Shown piece after piece: positions 44,046 to 51,074 of a stretch of 64,000 nt of DNA. Both the position numbers and the translations under genes were made by a program. The stretch covers positions 1-64,000 of the forward strand of contig NZ_LZDD01000003.1 of NCBI RefSeq assembly GCF_001885095.1, given 5' to 3'. Positions within the stretch are counted from its first letter, which is position 1; the number at the start of each line of letters is the position of its first letter. A model generated the notes under the pieces. The model was given only the letters and a program-made list of their open reading frames with translations. It had not been told where the DNA came from and made no database searches. This stretch comes from Streptococcus bovimastitidis. Lineage in GTDB: Bacteria > Bacillota > Bacilli > Lactobacillales > Streptococcaceae.

Positions 44046-44222
44046 ATGAGTAAAAACATGACAATAAAATGGCTTGTAGTAGTCCGCGAATGGGGCGGGT
44101 GGTTTAAAGAAAAAGAGGTTCCACACTACTTTCCAACTTTTGGAGAAGCAATTGATTTTTTCAATGAATTACCAAAGAACAAAAAGAAAGATTATCCAGT
44201 TATGGTTGAGGTTCCAGAATGA
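44046..44222 (+). CDS. small hypothetical phage protein
   Basis: 58 residues, aromatic-rich (WLVVVREWGGWFKEKEVPHYFPTF...), not recognised. It starts two bases after the preceding stop and overlaps the next gene by 4 bases. Confidence 0.6.
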   Translation: MSKNMTIKWLVVVREWGGWFKEKEVPHYFPTFGEAIDFFNELPKNKKKDYPVMVEVPE

Positions 44223-44578
44223 TTAAGTTGACGAGAGAAGATAATAGTTGGTTGAAATGTATGTGGATAAGCAAAACTTCAACTAACGATAAGAAACTTA
44301 GAGCGATTGAAGTTTTCTCAAAAAGAAAAGACATCAGTTCTGATAGAAAACTTGCAGTCACACAAGCCATCATAGACGGTGAATGGGAAGTGGAAGATCA
44401 GTTGTATTATGTGAAGTTTGTAGATAGCGAAAATGGTTATTTTAATATACACCCTAACGGAAACCCAATTGTAGCAAGTAACTTGGAAGATTTTGGTTAC
44501 AAAACGCAATTCACACTAGCTGAAGTTGAAGCTATTGACCCACGTTATTTGGATTTTTTGGAGGAAGTTGAAGAATGA
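44219..44578 (+). CDS. hypothetical phage protein
   Basis: 119 residues; the C-terminal part (YYVKFVDSENGYFNIHPNG... FTLAEVEAIDPRYLDFLEEVEE) resembles the tail of DUF1642-type phage proteins, but the match is weak. The start and stop both overlap neighbours (ATGA). Confidence 0.6.
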   Translation: MIKLTREDNSWLKCMWISKTSTNDKKLRAIEVFSKRKDISSDRKLAVTQAIIDGEWEVEDQLYYVKFVDSENGYFNIHPNGNPIVASNLEDFGYKTQFTLAEVEAIDPRYLDFLEEVEE

Positions 44579-44760
44579 AGAAATATATGATTATAAATAC
44601 GCAAGAAGGATTTTGCGACGGAATTGAATTTACTTGTAAAAATAATGAAGACCCTGAATTGGTAGCAGAGGGAGTTCTTGAAAGCTATGGATATAGTGAG
44701 TTCTGCGACGACAACGGATATTATAGCTACAATTTTGATTTACGAGAGGTTTACGAATGA
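44575..44760 (+). CDS. small acidic phage protein
   Basis: 61 residues, acidic and Tyr-rich, not recognised. Overlaps both neighbours by 4 bases. Confidence 0.6.
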   Translation: MKKYMIINTQEGFCDGIEFTCKNNEDPELVAEGVLESYGYSEFCDDNGYYSYNFDLREVYE

Positions 44761-44981
44761 GAAATAGTTTTTGGTTATGGCTCAATGCTATCTTGGTCGG
44801 TTTGCTAGTAGGTATGATGGTTACATGTAGTAATGTCAACAAGGAAAATGTGCAATTAAAACAACGTAATGACGGACTACACAAACAACTCACACGCACG
44901 CAATATCAGCTTAAAAAAGTAAGTGAAGAATCAGCTGATAAGACTGCTAGAATTTCAGAACTTACTGGAAATGGGGGATAG
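44757..44981 (+). CDS. small membrane-anchored coiled-coil phage protein
   Basis: 74 residues: an N-terminal hydrophobic helix (about residues 5-23) followed by Cys24 in MMVTCSN, which could be a lipid-attachment site, then a coiled coil (about 30-65). It might sit on the outer face of the membrane in infected cells. Function unknown. Confidence 0.6.
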   Translation: MRNSFWLWLNAILVGLLVGMMVTCSNVNKENVQLKQRNDGLHKQLTRTQYQLKKVSEESADKTARISELTGNGG

Positions 44982-44984
44982 GGG

Positions 44985-45623
44985 ATGATTAGAGTATTCG
45001 AAGCCTTTTCAGGAATAGGCACGCAACGCATGGCATTAAGAAATTTAGGCATTGAACATGAAGTGGTAGCAATTGCAGAAATAGATAAATATGCTTTGAA
45101 AAGTTATGAGGCAATTCATGGAGATTGTCCAAATTTAGGGGATATTTCTAAAATTGACCCAACTGATATTCCTGACCATGATTTATTCACTTATAGTTTT
45201 CCATGTCAAGATATTTCAGTTGCTGGAAAACAAGCTGGACTTGATATGAACAGTGGAACAAGGTCAGGGCTTCTTTGGGAATGTCAAAAAGTAATAGCTG
45301 CTAAAAAACCAAAATATCTATTGATGGAAAACGTTAAAAATTTGGTTGGTAAAAAACATAAGCCTAATTTTGACAAATGGCTAGAGTGGCTAGAAAGTCA
45401 AGGTTATACAAACTATTGGCAAGTATTAAATGCAAAAGATTTTGGTGTACCTCAAAACAGGGAGCGTGTGTTTTGTGTCTCAATTTTAGGTAATCATGAA
45501 CCTTATGTTTTCCCTGAAAAACAAGAGCTGACTATCAGATTAAAAGATGTTTTGGATGATGAAGTAGATGAAAAATATTATCTTAGCAAAGAAAGAGTTG
45601 ATGAATTGACATGGAATGTATAA
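44985..45623 (+). CDS. DNA cytosine-5 methyltransferase, N-terminal part
   Basis: 212 residues containing catalytic motifs I (FEAFSGIGTQRMAL), IV (SFPCQDIS, with the nucleophile Cys), VI (MENVKNL) and VIII (QNRERVFCVSI). The frame stops before target recognition and motifs IX-X, which follow in other frames to 46370. Alone it is unlikely to methylate DNA. If the full gene were intact it would protect phage DNA from host restriction. Confidence 0.75.
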   Translation: MIRVFEAFSGIGTQRMALRNLGIEHEVVAIAEIDKYALKSYEAIHGDCPNLGDISKIDPTDIPDHDLFTYSFPCQDISVAGKQAGLDMNSGTRSGLLWECQKVIAAKKPKYLLMENVKNLVGKKHKPNFDKWLEWLESQGYTNYWQVLNAKDFGVPQNRERVFCVSILGNHEPYVFPEKQELTIRLKDVLDDEVDEKYYLSKERVDELTWNV

Positions 45624-46370
45624 GACAACTGATGAGATATGACACAAAAACAAGAAAAAACTCAAATAGATTTAGAGTATATGATGTTGACGGACTAGCG
45701 CCAACCTTAGGCGGCATGCAAGGAGGTGGCAGAGAACCATGGATACTAACAGAATTATAGTTATTGCAAATACAAACGGGAGATACGAGGAGAGCAATAG
45801 AGTTTATTCTTCAGAAGGAATAGTATCTACTTTAGCAGCTAGAGATTACAAAGGACCTAAATTAATTGCAATTAAAAATTAAAAACGCAACAAAAACAGG
45901 GTATCTAATAGCCAACGAGGGGGATGGCATTGATACTGCATATCCTTTTAGTAAAACAAGAAGAGGGAGAGTGCAAAAAAAGCATGGCACATACAATAAC
46001 GACAGATGACAGTAAGGGTGTTGTAATTGGAACGATTTATACTAATGTATCAAAACGATTTCAGGGAGGAGTTTACAAAAATTTGAGTAGAACTGTCAAA
46101 GCTAATAAACATGATTTATCAGTAGTTATTGGAGCAAGTAACACAATTACTACTGTCCAAAAAGATAACTATGCAGTAGAATTGCCAGAATACCGCATTC
46201 GCAAACTAACACCAAATGAGTGTTGGCGCTTGATGGGGTGCAGTGATGAAGACTTCAAAAAAGCTGAACAAGTAAATAGTAACAGTCAGCTATACAAGCA
46301 GGCAGGAAACGCGATTGTGGTTGATGTGCTAGAGGCTATTTTTAGCCAACTGTTTTTAAACGAGGTATAG
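45611..46370 (+). pseudogene. remainder of the cytosine methyltransferase, multiply frameshifted
   Basis: The target-recognition and C-terminal parts are split over four frames: 45611-45760 (MRYDTKTRKNSNRFRVYDVDGLAPTL), 45739-45882 (RIIVIANTNGRYEESNRVYSSEG), 45878-45980 (KTGYLIANEGDGIDTAYPFSKTRRGRV) and 45984-46370 (AHTITTDDSKGVV... RKLTPNECWRLMG... QAGNAIVVDVLEAIF; motifs IX and X). The breaks include a 7-bp tandem duplication of ATTAAAA (45871-45884) and an A7 run (45975-45981) that would read through with one A fewer. Confidence 0.78.
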
Positions 46371-46371
46371 C

Positions 46372-46545
46372 ATGAACGAATTTAGAAGATTACACATCCT
46401 AAAACATGCACTTGAACACTACATTGAACGTGACGGTGCAAGTGAAAAAGACATAAACCAAGAAAAACGAGTGTTGGCAGATGTGGTAGATGACATTGAA
46501 ATATTTAAAGAACGTATTAACTCAGGTTGCGGAGGTGGTTACTGA
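46372..46545 (+). CDS. small helical phage protein
   Basis: 57 residues, charged and helical, ending SGCGGGY; not recognised. Starts one base after the methyltransferase stop and ends TGATG with the next gene. Confidence 0.6.
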   Translation: MNEFRRLHILKHALEHYIERDGASEKDINQEKRVLADVVDDIEIFKERINSGCGGGY

Positions 46546-46718
46546 TGAACGGATTTAAAGTTAAAGATTTACATAAGGTGCTAGCTAAGGTCGATCCCGA
46601 GTTAGAAGTTTGGATAAATGAACAAGATACCAAAATTATTACCAAGGCTAAAAACGTAATGACTTGGAATGAGCATTCCGATAAGTTTTTTATCAATATT
46701 AAAAGAGGTAGCAAATGA
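46545..46718 (+). CDS. small hypothetical phage protein
   Basis: 57 residues (MNGFKVKDLHKVLAKVDPELEVW...), resembling many short phage early proteins; not recognised. ATG 46545 follows GGAGGTGG, better than an in-frame start at 46527. Confidence 0.6.
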   Translation: MNGFKVKDLHKVLAKVDPELEVWINEQDTKIITKAKNVMTWNEHSDKFFINIKRGSK

Positions 46719-47302
46719 AGATTGAAGAATATGAATTAGGCCAAAAAGTGTCATTATATGGAATTATTGAAGAAATAAATATTGAAGATATATACGATAA
46801 AGAAAACACAACTACTTTATCAATAAAAACTGTCACAGGAAAAATACACGTAAACCCTAAATGGGAAGAAGTGAAACTCGACCAACCAAAACCAGTGGTA
46901 CCACAATGTGCTATTGATTGGGTTGACAATTCAAGAGAACGTGATTATGAATTTGACGAATGGTTTGACCCCGACAACCAGCCGCTGGAAGTGTACAAAT
47001 GGTTAAACTGTAAAAACAAAAGACAGGCAGATATTAATGCACTTGCACTTGTTACGTTAATTGTAAATGGTCCTGATGCCGTCACAGTCGAAAAAGAGAA
47101 GTTGTATACAGTGGAAATACCAAATCCGAATGGCTCTTTATTCAAACGTTTTGTTCTTTGTAAATATAATGATAACGGAGTATTTATTAATTGTATTAAC
47201 GACCATAGTTGGAAAATCCGAGACAAATTCCAACTAACCGAATCAGAAATCCGCAAAGATTTTGATTGGGCGTGGCAATTTGCGAAAGAGGTGACGGAAT
47301 GA
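46715..47302 (+). CDS. DUF1642 domain-containing phage protein
   Basis: 195 residues. The C-terminal block EKEKLYTVEIPNPNG... FQLTESEIRKDFDWAWQFAKEV is the pattern I associate with DUF1642, a family restricted to Firmicutes phages with no known function. Overlaps the neighbours at both ends. Confidence 0.8.
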   Translation: MKIEEYELGQKVSLYGIIEEINIEDIYDKENTTTLSIKTVTGKIHVNPKWEEVKLDQPKPVVPQCAIDWVDNSRERDYEFDEWFDPDNQPLEVYKWLNCKNKRQADINALALVTLIVNGPDAVTVEKEKLYTVEIPNPNGSLFKRFVLCKYNDNGVFINCINDHSWKIRDKFQLTESEIRKDFDWAWQFAKEVTE

Positions 47303-47616
47303 GCTTATTTGATGAAGTAAAAGAATTGGGTGATGAAAGCCACGCAAAATGGTTTAATCGGCATTTCGATAAATATAACATTGAAGCAAAAATCAAAAAA
47401 TCAGCTATGAAAGGGTACAACGCCTATCGTATCAATATTGAAAAAGAGCCTGATAAATATCTTGCAAAAAGATTGGGAGATAAAAGGACAATTGATCTGC
47501 TTAAAAATCGACTTGGTGAAGGCTTCAAAGTCAAAATCTCAGAAACAAAGTCAACTTATACTATTTTTGGGAATCATATAATTTTAGATAGATTCATTCT
47601 TATTTCGTGGGGATAA
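47299..47616 (+). CDS. hypothetical phage protein
   Basis: 105 residues, basic; not recognised (MSLFDEVKELGDESHAKWFNRH...). ATG 47299 lies after GAGGTGACG and overlaps the DUF1642 stop. A longer frame from 47266 is less likely. Confidence 0.6.
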   Translation: MSLFDEVKELGDESHAKWFNRHFDKYNIEAKIKKSAMKGYNAYRINIEKEPDKYLAKRLGDKRTIDLLKNRLGEGFKVKISETKSTYTIFGNHIILDRFILISWG

Positions 47617-47632
47617 AGGAAGAGGTGACGGA

Positions 47633-47818
47633 ATGAAAGAGTGTAAATTAAGTAACAAAATACCAAAGTATGGATTTTCAGTTGACGGTTTGAATTTTGA
47701 ACCATTATCAAGCGAAGTGTCACATGATATATCTACTCCAGAAATGGTAACTATTCCAAAAAGTGAGTATGAATTACTAATAGAGATCAAAGATTATTTT
47801 ATAGGAGGTAACGAATGA
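47633..47818 (+). CDS. small hypothetical phage protein
   Basis: 61 residues, not recognised; GAGGTGACGGA precedes the ATG and ATGA overlap with the next gene. Confidence 0.6.
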   Translation: MKECKLSNKIPKYGFSVDGLNFEPLSSEVSHDISTPEMVTIPKSEYELLIEIKDYFIGGNE

Positions 47819-48060
47819 ATGAACCAGATTGGGTAGGAGCGGTTATAGTCAGTGAGACAGAAACTGATTACACGTTTAAAAACCTAAAAGAATATGTTAA
47901 CGGTCAGAAGGTAGGACCCGAAACAATCGATGTACCGAAAACAATTGCTAAAGACATCTTGTTGAATAATCACAATTATCAGCGTGATTGTTTAATCAGC
48001 AAAGAAAAATCAATGGAGAAGTATCCAGATAATGTTTGGGTATCAGTGAGGGAATTATGA
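47815..48060 (+). CDS. small hypothetical phage protein
   Basis: 81 residues (MNEPDWVGAVIVSETETDYTF...), not recognised; coupled to both neighbours by ATGA overlaps. Confidence 0.6.
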   Translation: MNEPDWVGAVIVSETETDYTFKNLKEYVNGQKVGPETIDVPKTIAKDILLNNHNYQRDCLISKEKSMEKYPDNVWVSVREL

Positions 48061-48272
48061 CATACAACTTATATTATTGTGACGATGCAGAACGCATCTT
48101 AAAAGGCGGCTTTGAAACTAAGGAACAAGCAATCCAAGGATTCCATGACGTGTGCCGTAACGAGTTTAAATTTGGTGCATATGGATTTGACTTAGTAGAG
48201 GATAAAAACGTCACACGGATTGATTACGGTGGAAATAAACATTGGTTTGAGATTGAAGAGGTGGAGGGGTGA
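48057..48272 (+). CDS. small hypothetical phage protein
   Basis: 71 residues, not recognised. ATG 48057 overlaps the previous stop; an in-frame start at 48036 lies inside the previous gene and is rejected. Confidence 0.6.
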   Translation: MTYNLYYCDDAERILKGGFETKEQAIQGFHDVCRNEFKFGAYGFDLVEDKNVTRIDYGGNKHWFEIEEVEG

Positions 48273-48451
48273 AAGAATTTAGAGTTAAAGCAGAATATAA
48301 AGGATTTGAACTAGAAAAAGTTATCGAATCTAAAAATGAACACCACGCAGTATTGGACTTCTTAAATAAAGTAGAAGAATTGATTAAATATATAACTAAA
48401 TCAGATTTACAAAAAGAAATTAATATATATTACGTAGGAGAATTTGTATGA
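48269..48451 (+). CDS. small hypothetical phage protein
   Basis: 60 residues with a GTG start after GGTGGAGGG. Not recognised; Glu/Lys-rich. Confidence 0.55.
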   Translation: MKEFRVKAEYKGFELEKVIESKNEHHAVLDFLNKVEELIKYITKSDLQKEINIYYVGEFV

Positions 48452-48819
48452 ACGAACTAATTAAACCGCTAGCAAAAATTTTAGACATATCAGCTAACGA
48501 ACTAGAGAAAATTGTAAGCAGTCTGAACATGAATGCACCACAGATTTATGAGCGGTTGTTACACGAATGGCAGTGGTATAGATTTTTACAATCGATATCA
48601 TGGTTAGGTGCATTAGTAATACCTTTGTTATTTATTCTTTTGTGGGCGTCTGTAAGTTTAGAAGTAGGTATGGATTTTAATAACGATATCACGAAAGAAA
48701 AAGCAATGCTAAAAAATACAAGTATATTGACAGTTATTATTATTGTTGTTTGGTGCATAACCAGAGCATTAATTCCTGTTCTAGCACCACATATTGACCT
48801 GATCATGCAACTGAAATAA
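48448..48819 (+). CDS. phage protein with two membrane helices
   Basis: 123 residues; a soluble N-terminal helix bundle (about 1-45), membrane helices at about 52-72 and 94-115. It is not in the lysis position (before the tail genes), so a holin role is not assumed. Unknown function. Confidence 0.6.
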   Translation: MNELIKPLAKILDISANELEKIVSSLNMNAPQIYERLLHEWQWYRFLQSISWLGALVIPLLFILLWASVSLEVGMDFNNDITKEKAMLKNTSILTVIIIVVWCITRALIPVLAPHIDLIMQLK

Positions 48820-48835
48820 GTAAAGGGGAATTTAA

Positions 48836-49132
48836 ATGAAAGAAAAACAAATCGGAACAAAGTTTTTAATAATGATTTCATTAACACCAGCTATGTTATT
48901 TATTGAAGGTCTAACCCTAAAATACGGATGGAATAATTTGCTAACTACAATTGGTAATATCCCACAAATCACAGTCATACAAGCTATTGCTATTAGTTCT
49001 GTATTTGGATATTTGTTCCCGTCACAAGCTCTCAAGAGAGAAGAACTTACTTTATTAGAATCTGTACTAACAGTATTGATGAAAGCGATGATGTACATGA
49101 TTATTTTCTATATCTTAACGCTATTTGTATAA
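48836..49132 (+). CDS. phage membrane protein
   Basis: 98 residues with three hydrophobic stretches (about 9-28, 42-60 and 78-97). Follows the previous membrane gene at 16 bases with AAAGGGG; the two may act together. Unknown function. Confidence 0.6.
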   Translation: MKEKQIGTKFLIMISLTPAMLFIEGLTLKYGWNNLLTTIGNIPQITVIQAIAISSVFGYLFPSQALKREELTLLESVLTVLMKAMMYMIIFYILTLFV

Positions 49133-49172
49133 CCAACAACGGTATCACGAGCGTTCGACTCGCTCGGTTGGT
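49132..49172 (+). ncRNA. tRNA acceptor/T-arm-like minihelix
   Basis: ACCAAC (49132-49137) pairs with GTTGGT (49167-49172), and directly stacked on it is CGAGCG-TTCGACT-CGCTCG (49148-49166), a T-arm with a perfect tRNA T-loop. D and anticodon arms are absent. The rest of 49173-49517 shows no supported gene; it holds an AGGCGA/TCGCCT hairpin (49262-49294) and the next promoter. Confidence 0.5.
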
Positions 49173-49471
49173 ATTAACCGAAAATAAAAAAGAAAAGAGG
49201 TACTCTCTCTCAAATTTTTCAATACAAATCTAAAGCAGTTATCGGTTACTGTGATTCTTCAAGGCGACTGGTAAATTCTACGGATCGTTCGCCTGTCCGA
49301 AATAAATAGAAAGAGAGGTAAATCCTAAAGAGTTAGTTTTTATCTATTGTAAATTCTTGATCGTGGCCTGGTGGGAAGTTTTGTTCCTTTACATAAAACA
49401 GAAAAGAGGTGTTAAAATTTCTCCTTACAAAGCCAGGGCACGAAAAAAGGGAACGTCACGAGACGCCCCGA

Positions 49472-49499
49472 TTGTTAAAGCTACTAATACTATTATAAC
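49472..49499 (+). promoter_or_regulatory. putative promoter of arpU
   Basis: TTGTTA (49472-49477), 16 bp, TATAAC (49494-49499), 18 bases before the arpU start. Confidence 0.4.
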
Positions 49500-49517
49500 A
49501 TATCGGAGGCAAATATC

Positions 49518-49961
49518 GTGTTTTTTCCTGAAATTGACGTCAAAATGACGAAATCTAATGCAAAACGCAAGTTGAGAGAATATCCACGTTGGCGACGAAT
49601 TGCCAATGATGTTGACAACCAAAAAATAACTGCTACATATTCTTTTGAACCAAGACAACCACATGGTTCTCCTAGCAAGCCAGTAGAACGTTTGGCCATT
49701 AATAGGGTTGACGCTGAAAGCGAGCTAGAAGCTATTGAGTGGGCAGTTAGTAATATACTGGAACCTGATAGACGGCGGATTCTTTATGATAAATTTTTAA
49801 ATCCTTATAAAAAATCTGACAAGGTAATTTATAGCGAAATGAACTATTCAGAAAAATTATACTATGATACACTAGACGGAGCTTTACTATCTTTCTCTGA
49901 ATTGTATAGAGAAGGTGCTCTTATTCAGACAATACACAGAAAAAACGCAGATTTTGGATAG
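49518..49961 (+). CDS. arpU: ArpU family late transcriptional regulator
   Basis: 147 residues; the family controls packaging and lysis gene transcription in Gram-positive phages. The C-terminal half looks like a sigma-70 region 4-type helix-turn-helix (LEPDRRRILYDKFLNPYKKSDKVIYSEMNYSEKLYYDTLDGALLSF). GTG start after GGAGG. It directly precedes the late operon. Paired 10-bp repeats overlapping its stop codon are a likely binding site. Confidence 0.85.
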   Translation: MFFPEIDVKMTKSNAKRKLREYPRWRRIANDVDNQKITATYSFEPRQPHGSPSKPVERLAINRVDAESELEAIEWAVSNILEPDRRRILYDKFLNPYKKSDKVIYSEMNYSEKLYYDTLDGALLSFSELYREGALIQTIHRKNADFG

Positions 49962-49999
49962 TAAATCGATAGTAAATAGGTGTTTAAATCTGATATTAT
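49957..49999 (+). promoter_or_regulatory. candidate late promoter with paired activator repeats
   Basis: GATAGTAAAT occurs at 49957-49966 and 49968-49977, an 11-bp period (same helix face), over the -35 zone of an extended -10 TG-A-TATTAT (49994-49999). There is no canonical -35, so it fits an activator-dependent promoter such as one used by ArpU. Confidence 0.55.
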
Positions 50000-50123
50000 A
50001 GTATTATCGAGATAGCAAGAAGACGCATTCATTTTACCTACTAGGTTCCATTTTGTTGAAACTCCAACTTTAACTTTAGCAGAACTTGCATTTTGATGTG
50101 TATGGTACCCCAACGGGAACCAG

Positions 50124-50210
50124 TTGAGATATGTCCGAGAGTGGTTTATTCGGGACTCGTAAGAGGTGTGGTTGTAATGGCCCCGCAGGTTCGAATCCTG
50201 CTATCTCAAT
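50124..50210 (+). ncRNA. tRNA-like element A
   Basis: TTGAGATA/TATCTCAA acceptor-like stem (8 bp), a D-arm-like GTCC...GGAC, and a perfect T-arm GCAGG-TTCGAAT-CCTGC. The middle (about 50156-50184) gives no stable anticodon arm. Total length of 87 nt. May be a degenerate tRNA or a tRNA mimic in the late leader. Confidence 0.55.
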
Positions 50211-50224
50211 AGAGGTTAATTGAA

Positions 50225-50266
50225 AGTGATAAATCCCTTAGGTTTGACTCCTTAAAATAATTCACT
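50225..50266 (+). ncRNA. tRNA-like minihelix between elements A and B
   Basis: AGTGA/TCACT closes a region with TTAGG-TTTGACT-CCTTA, a T-arm-like hairpin with one mismatch. Weaker than its neighbours, similar in plan to 49132-49172. Confidence 0.3.
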
Positions 50267-50268
50267 GT

Positions 50269-50361
50269 AGGAATATAGAGTCCCGAATGGAAAGGTGCTA
50301 GCGTATGGCCACGTTTGGCGCAAACAACGTCACTGTGTCGGTTCGATTCCGACTGTTCCTA
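50269..50361 (+). ncRNA. tRNA-like element B
   Basis: A 7-bp acceptor AGGAATA/TGTTCCT with one GU directly joined to a perfect T-arm GTCGG-TTCGATT-CCGAC and followed by a discriminator A. This is the exact tRNA geometry. The interior has a GTTTG/CAAAC hairpin with loop GCG but no conventional D arm or seven-base anticodon loop with T33. Confidence 0.55.
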
Positions 50362-50366
50362 TAAAA

Positions 50367-50450
50367 GCGTGCCATGGCAATAAGGTTCGATTCCTTATTA
50401 TGTTGATAGCTCAACATTGAGGCGTGGTGGTTCGATTCCGCTCGCACGCT
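50367..50450 (+). ncRNA. tRNA-like element C
   Basis: Cloverleaf-like: acceptor GCGTGC/GCACGC; in the D-arm place AATAAGG-TTCGATT-CCTTATT (a second T-loop); in the anticodon place TGTTGA-TAGC-TCAACA with a 4-nt loop that cannot decode; T-arm GGTGG-TTCGATT-CCGCT with wobble pairs. Confidence 0.55.
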
Positions 50451-50455
50451 TACTT

Positions 50456-50478
50456 AGTCACTCATAGAGTGGCTTTTT
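50456..50478 (+). terminator. intrinsic terminator or attenuator after the tRNA-like cluster
   Basis: AGTCACTC/GAGTGGCT with loop ATA and one GU, then TTTTATT. It lies between the tRNA-like cluster and terS, so late transcripts must pass it. GTGGCTTTTTATTATG recurs at 50550-50565 behind a weaker CCAC/GTGG stem. Confidence 0.65.
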
Positions 50479-50585
50479 ATTATGGTCCACGATATGGCTA
50501 CCTATCTCTAATAAACGTTGGTATTACAATGTTTTTATAGGTCCACGTTGTGGCTTTTTATTATGCTTGAAAGGAGTGATAGAAA

Positions 50586-51074
50586 ATAAACGAAAGACAA
50601 AGACAGTTCGCAGATGAGTATATCGCTTCTGGAAATGCTTACCAATCTGCAATTAAAGCTGGTTATAGTGAAAATTATGCAAACAAACGTTCAAAAGAAT
50701 TGTTGGGAAATGTAGGGATAAAATCATACATTGAAAATCAAGTCGAGAAGATGCAGTCTGAAAACATTTTAACAGCTACTGAAGCTTTATCGATACTTTC
50801 TGACATCGCAAAAGGTAAGCGTGAAGAAGAAGTCCTAATGATGAACCCTGTAACTGGAGAAGTTAGTCGGGTATTTAAAAAGCCTGATAATAACACAGTT
50901 ATTAAAGCGATAGTTGAAATTCTTAAGCGTTATCCAACATCTAAACAAGCAGAAAAGATGCAGCTTGAAATTGATAAACTTAAATTACAAGTTGGTGGCG
51001 ATGAAGGACAAGATGATAAGATTTCAAACTTGATGAATAAAATCAAGGAGGCTATTTCTGATGAGCCTATCTGA
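50586..51074 (+). CDS. terS: phage terminase small subunit
   Basis: About 162 residues; it recognises phage DNA for packaging. The N-terminus reads (I)NERQRQFADEYIASGNAYQSAIKAGYS, the typical helix-turn-helix of the family. No ATG, GTG or TTG opens this part: an in-frame stop lies at 50580, AAAGGAGTGAT at about 50570-50580 is a strong ribosome site, and ATA 50586 stands where relatives have ATG. Either ATA initiates, or translation falls back to TTG 50700 and loses the DNA-binding part. Overlaps terL by 14 bases. Confidence 0.75.
   Translation: MNERQRQFADEYIASGNAYQSAIKAGYSENYANKRSKELLGNVGIKSYIENQVEKMQSENILTATEALSILSDIAKGKREEEVLMMNPVTGEVSRVFKKPDNNTVIKAIVEILKRYPTSKQAEKMQLEIDKLKLQVGGDEGQDDKISNLMNKIKEAISDEPI

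Noticed and set aside
48448..49132. The two small membrane proteins as holins
   Set aside because: They lie in the early/middle region far from an endolysin; holins in such phages follow the tail genes.
49357..49548. 63-residue frame before arpU (KISPYKARARKKGTSRD...)
   Set aside because: TTG start without a clear ribosome site, overlaps the arpU promoter and start; could be real but not supported.
50269..50361. Element B as a functional tRNA
   Set aside because: The acceptor and T-arm are correct, but no normal D-arm or seven-base anticodon loop with T33 can be drawn.
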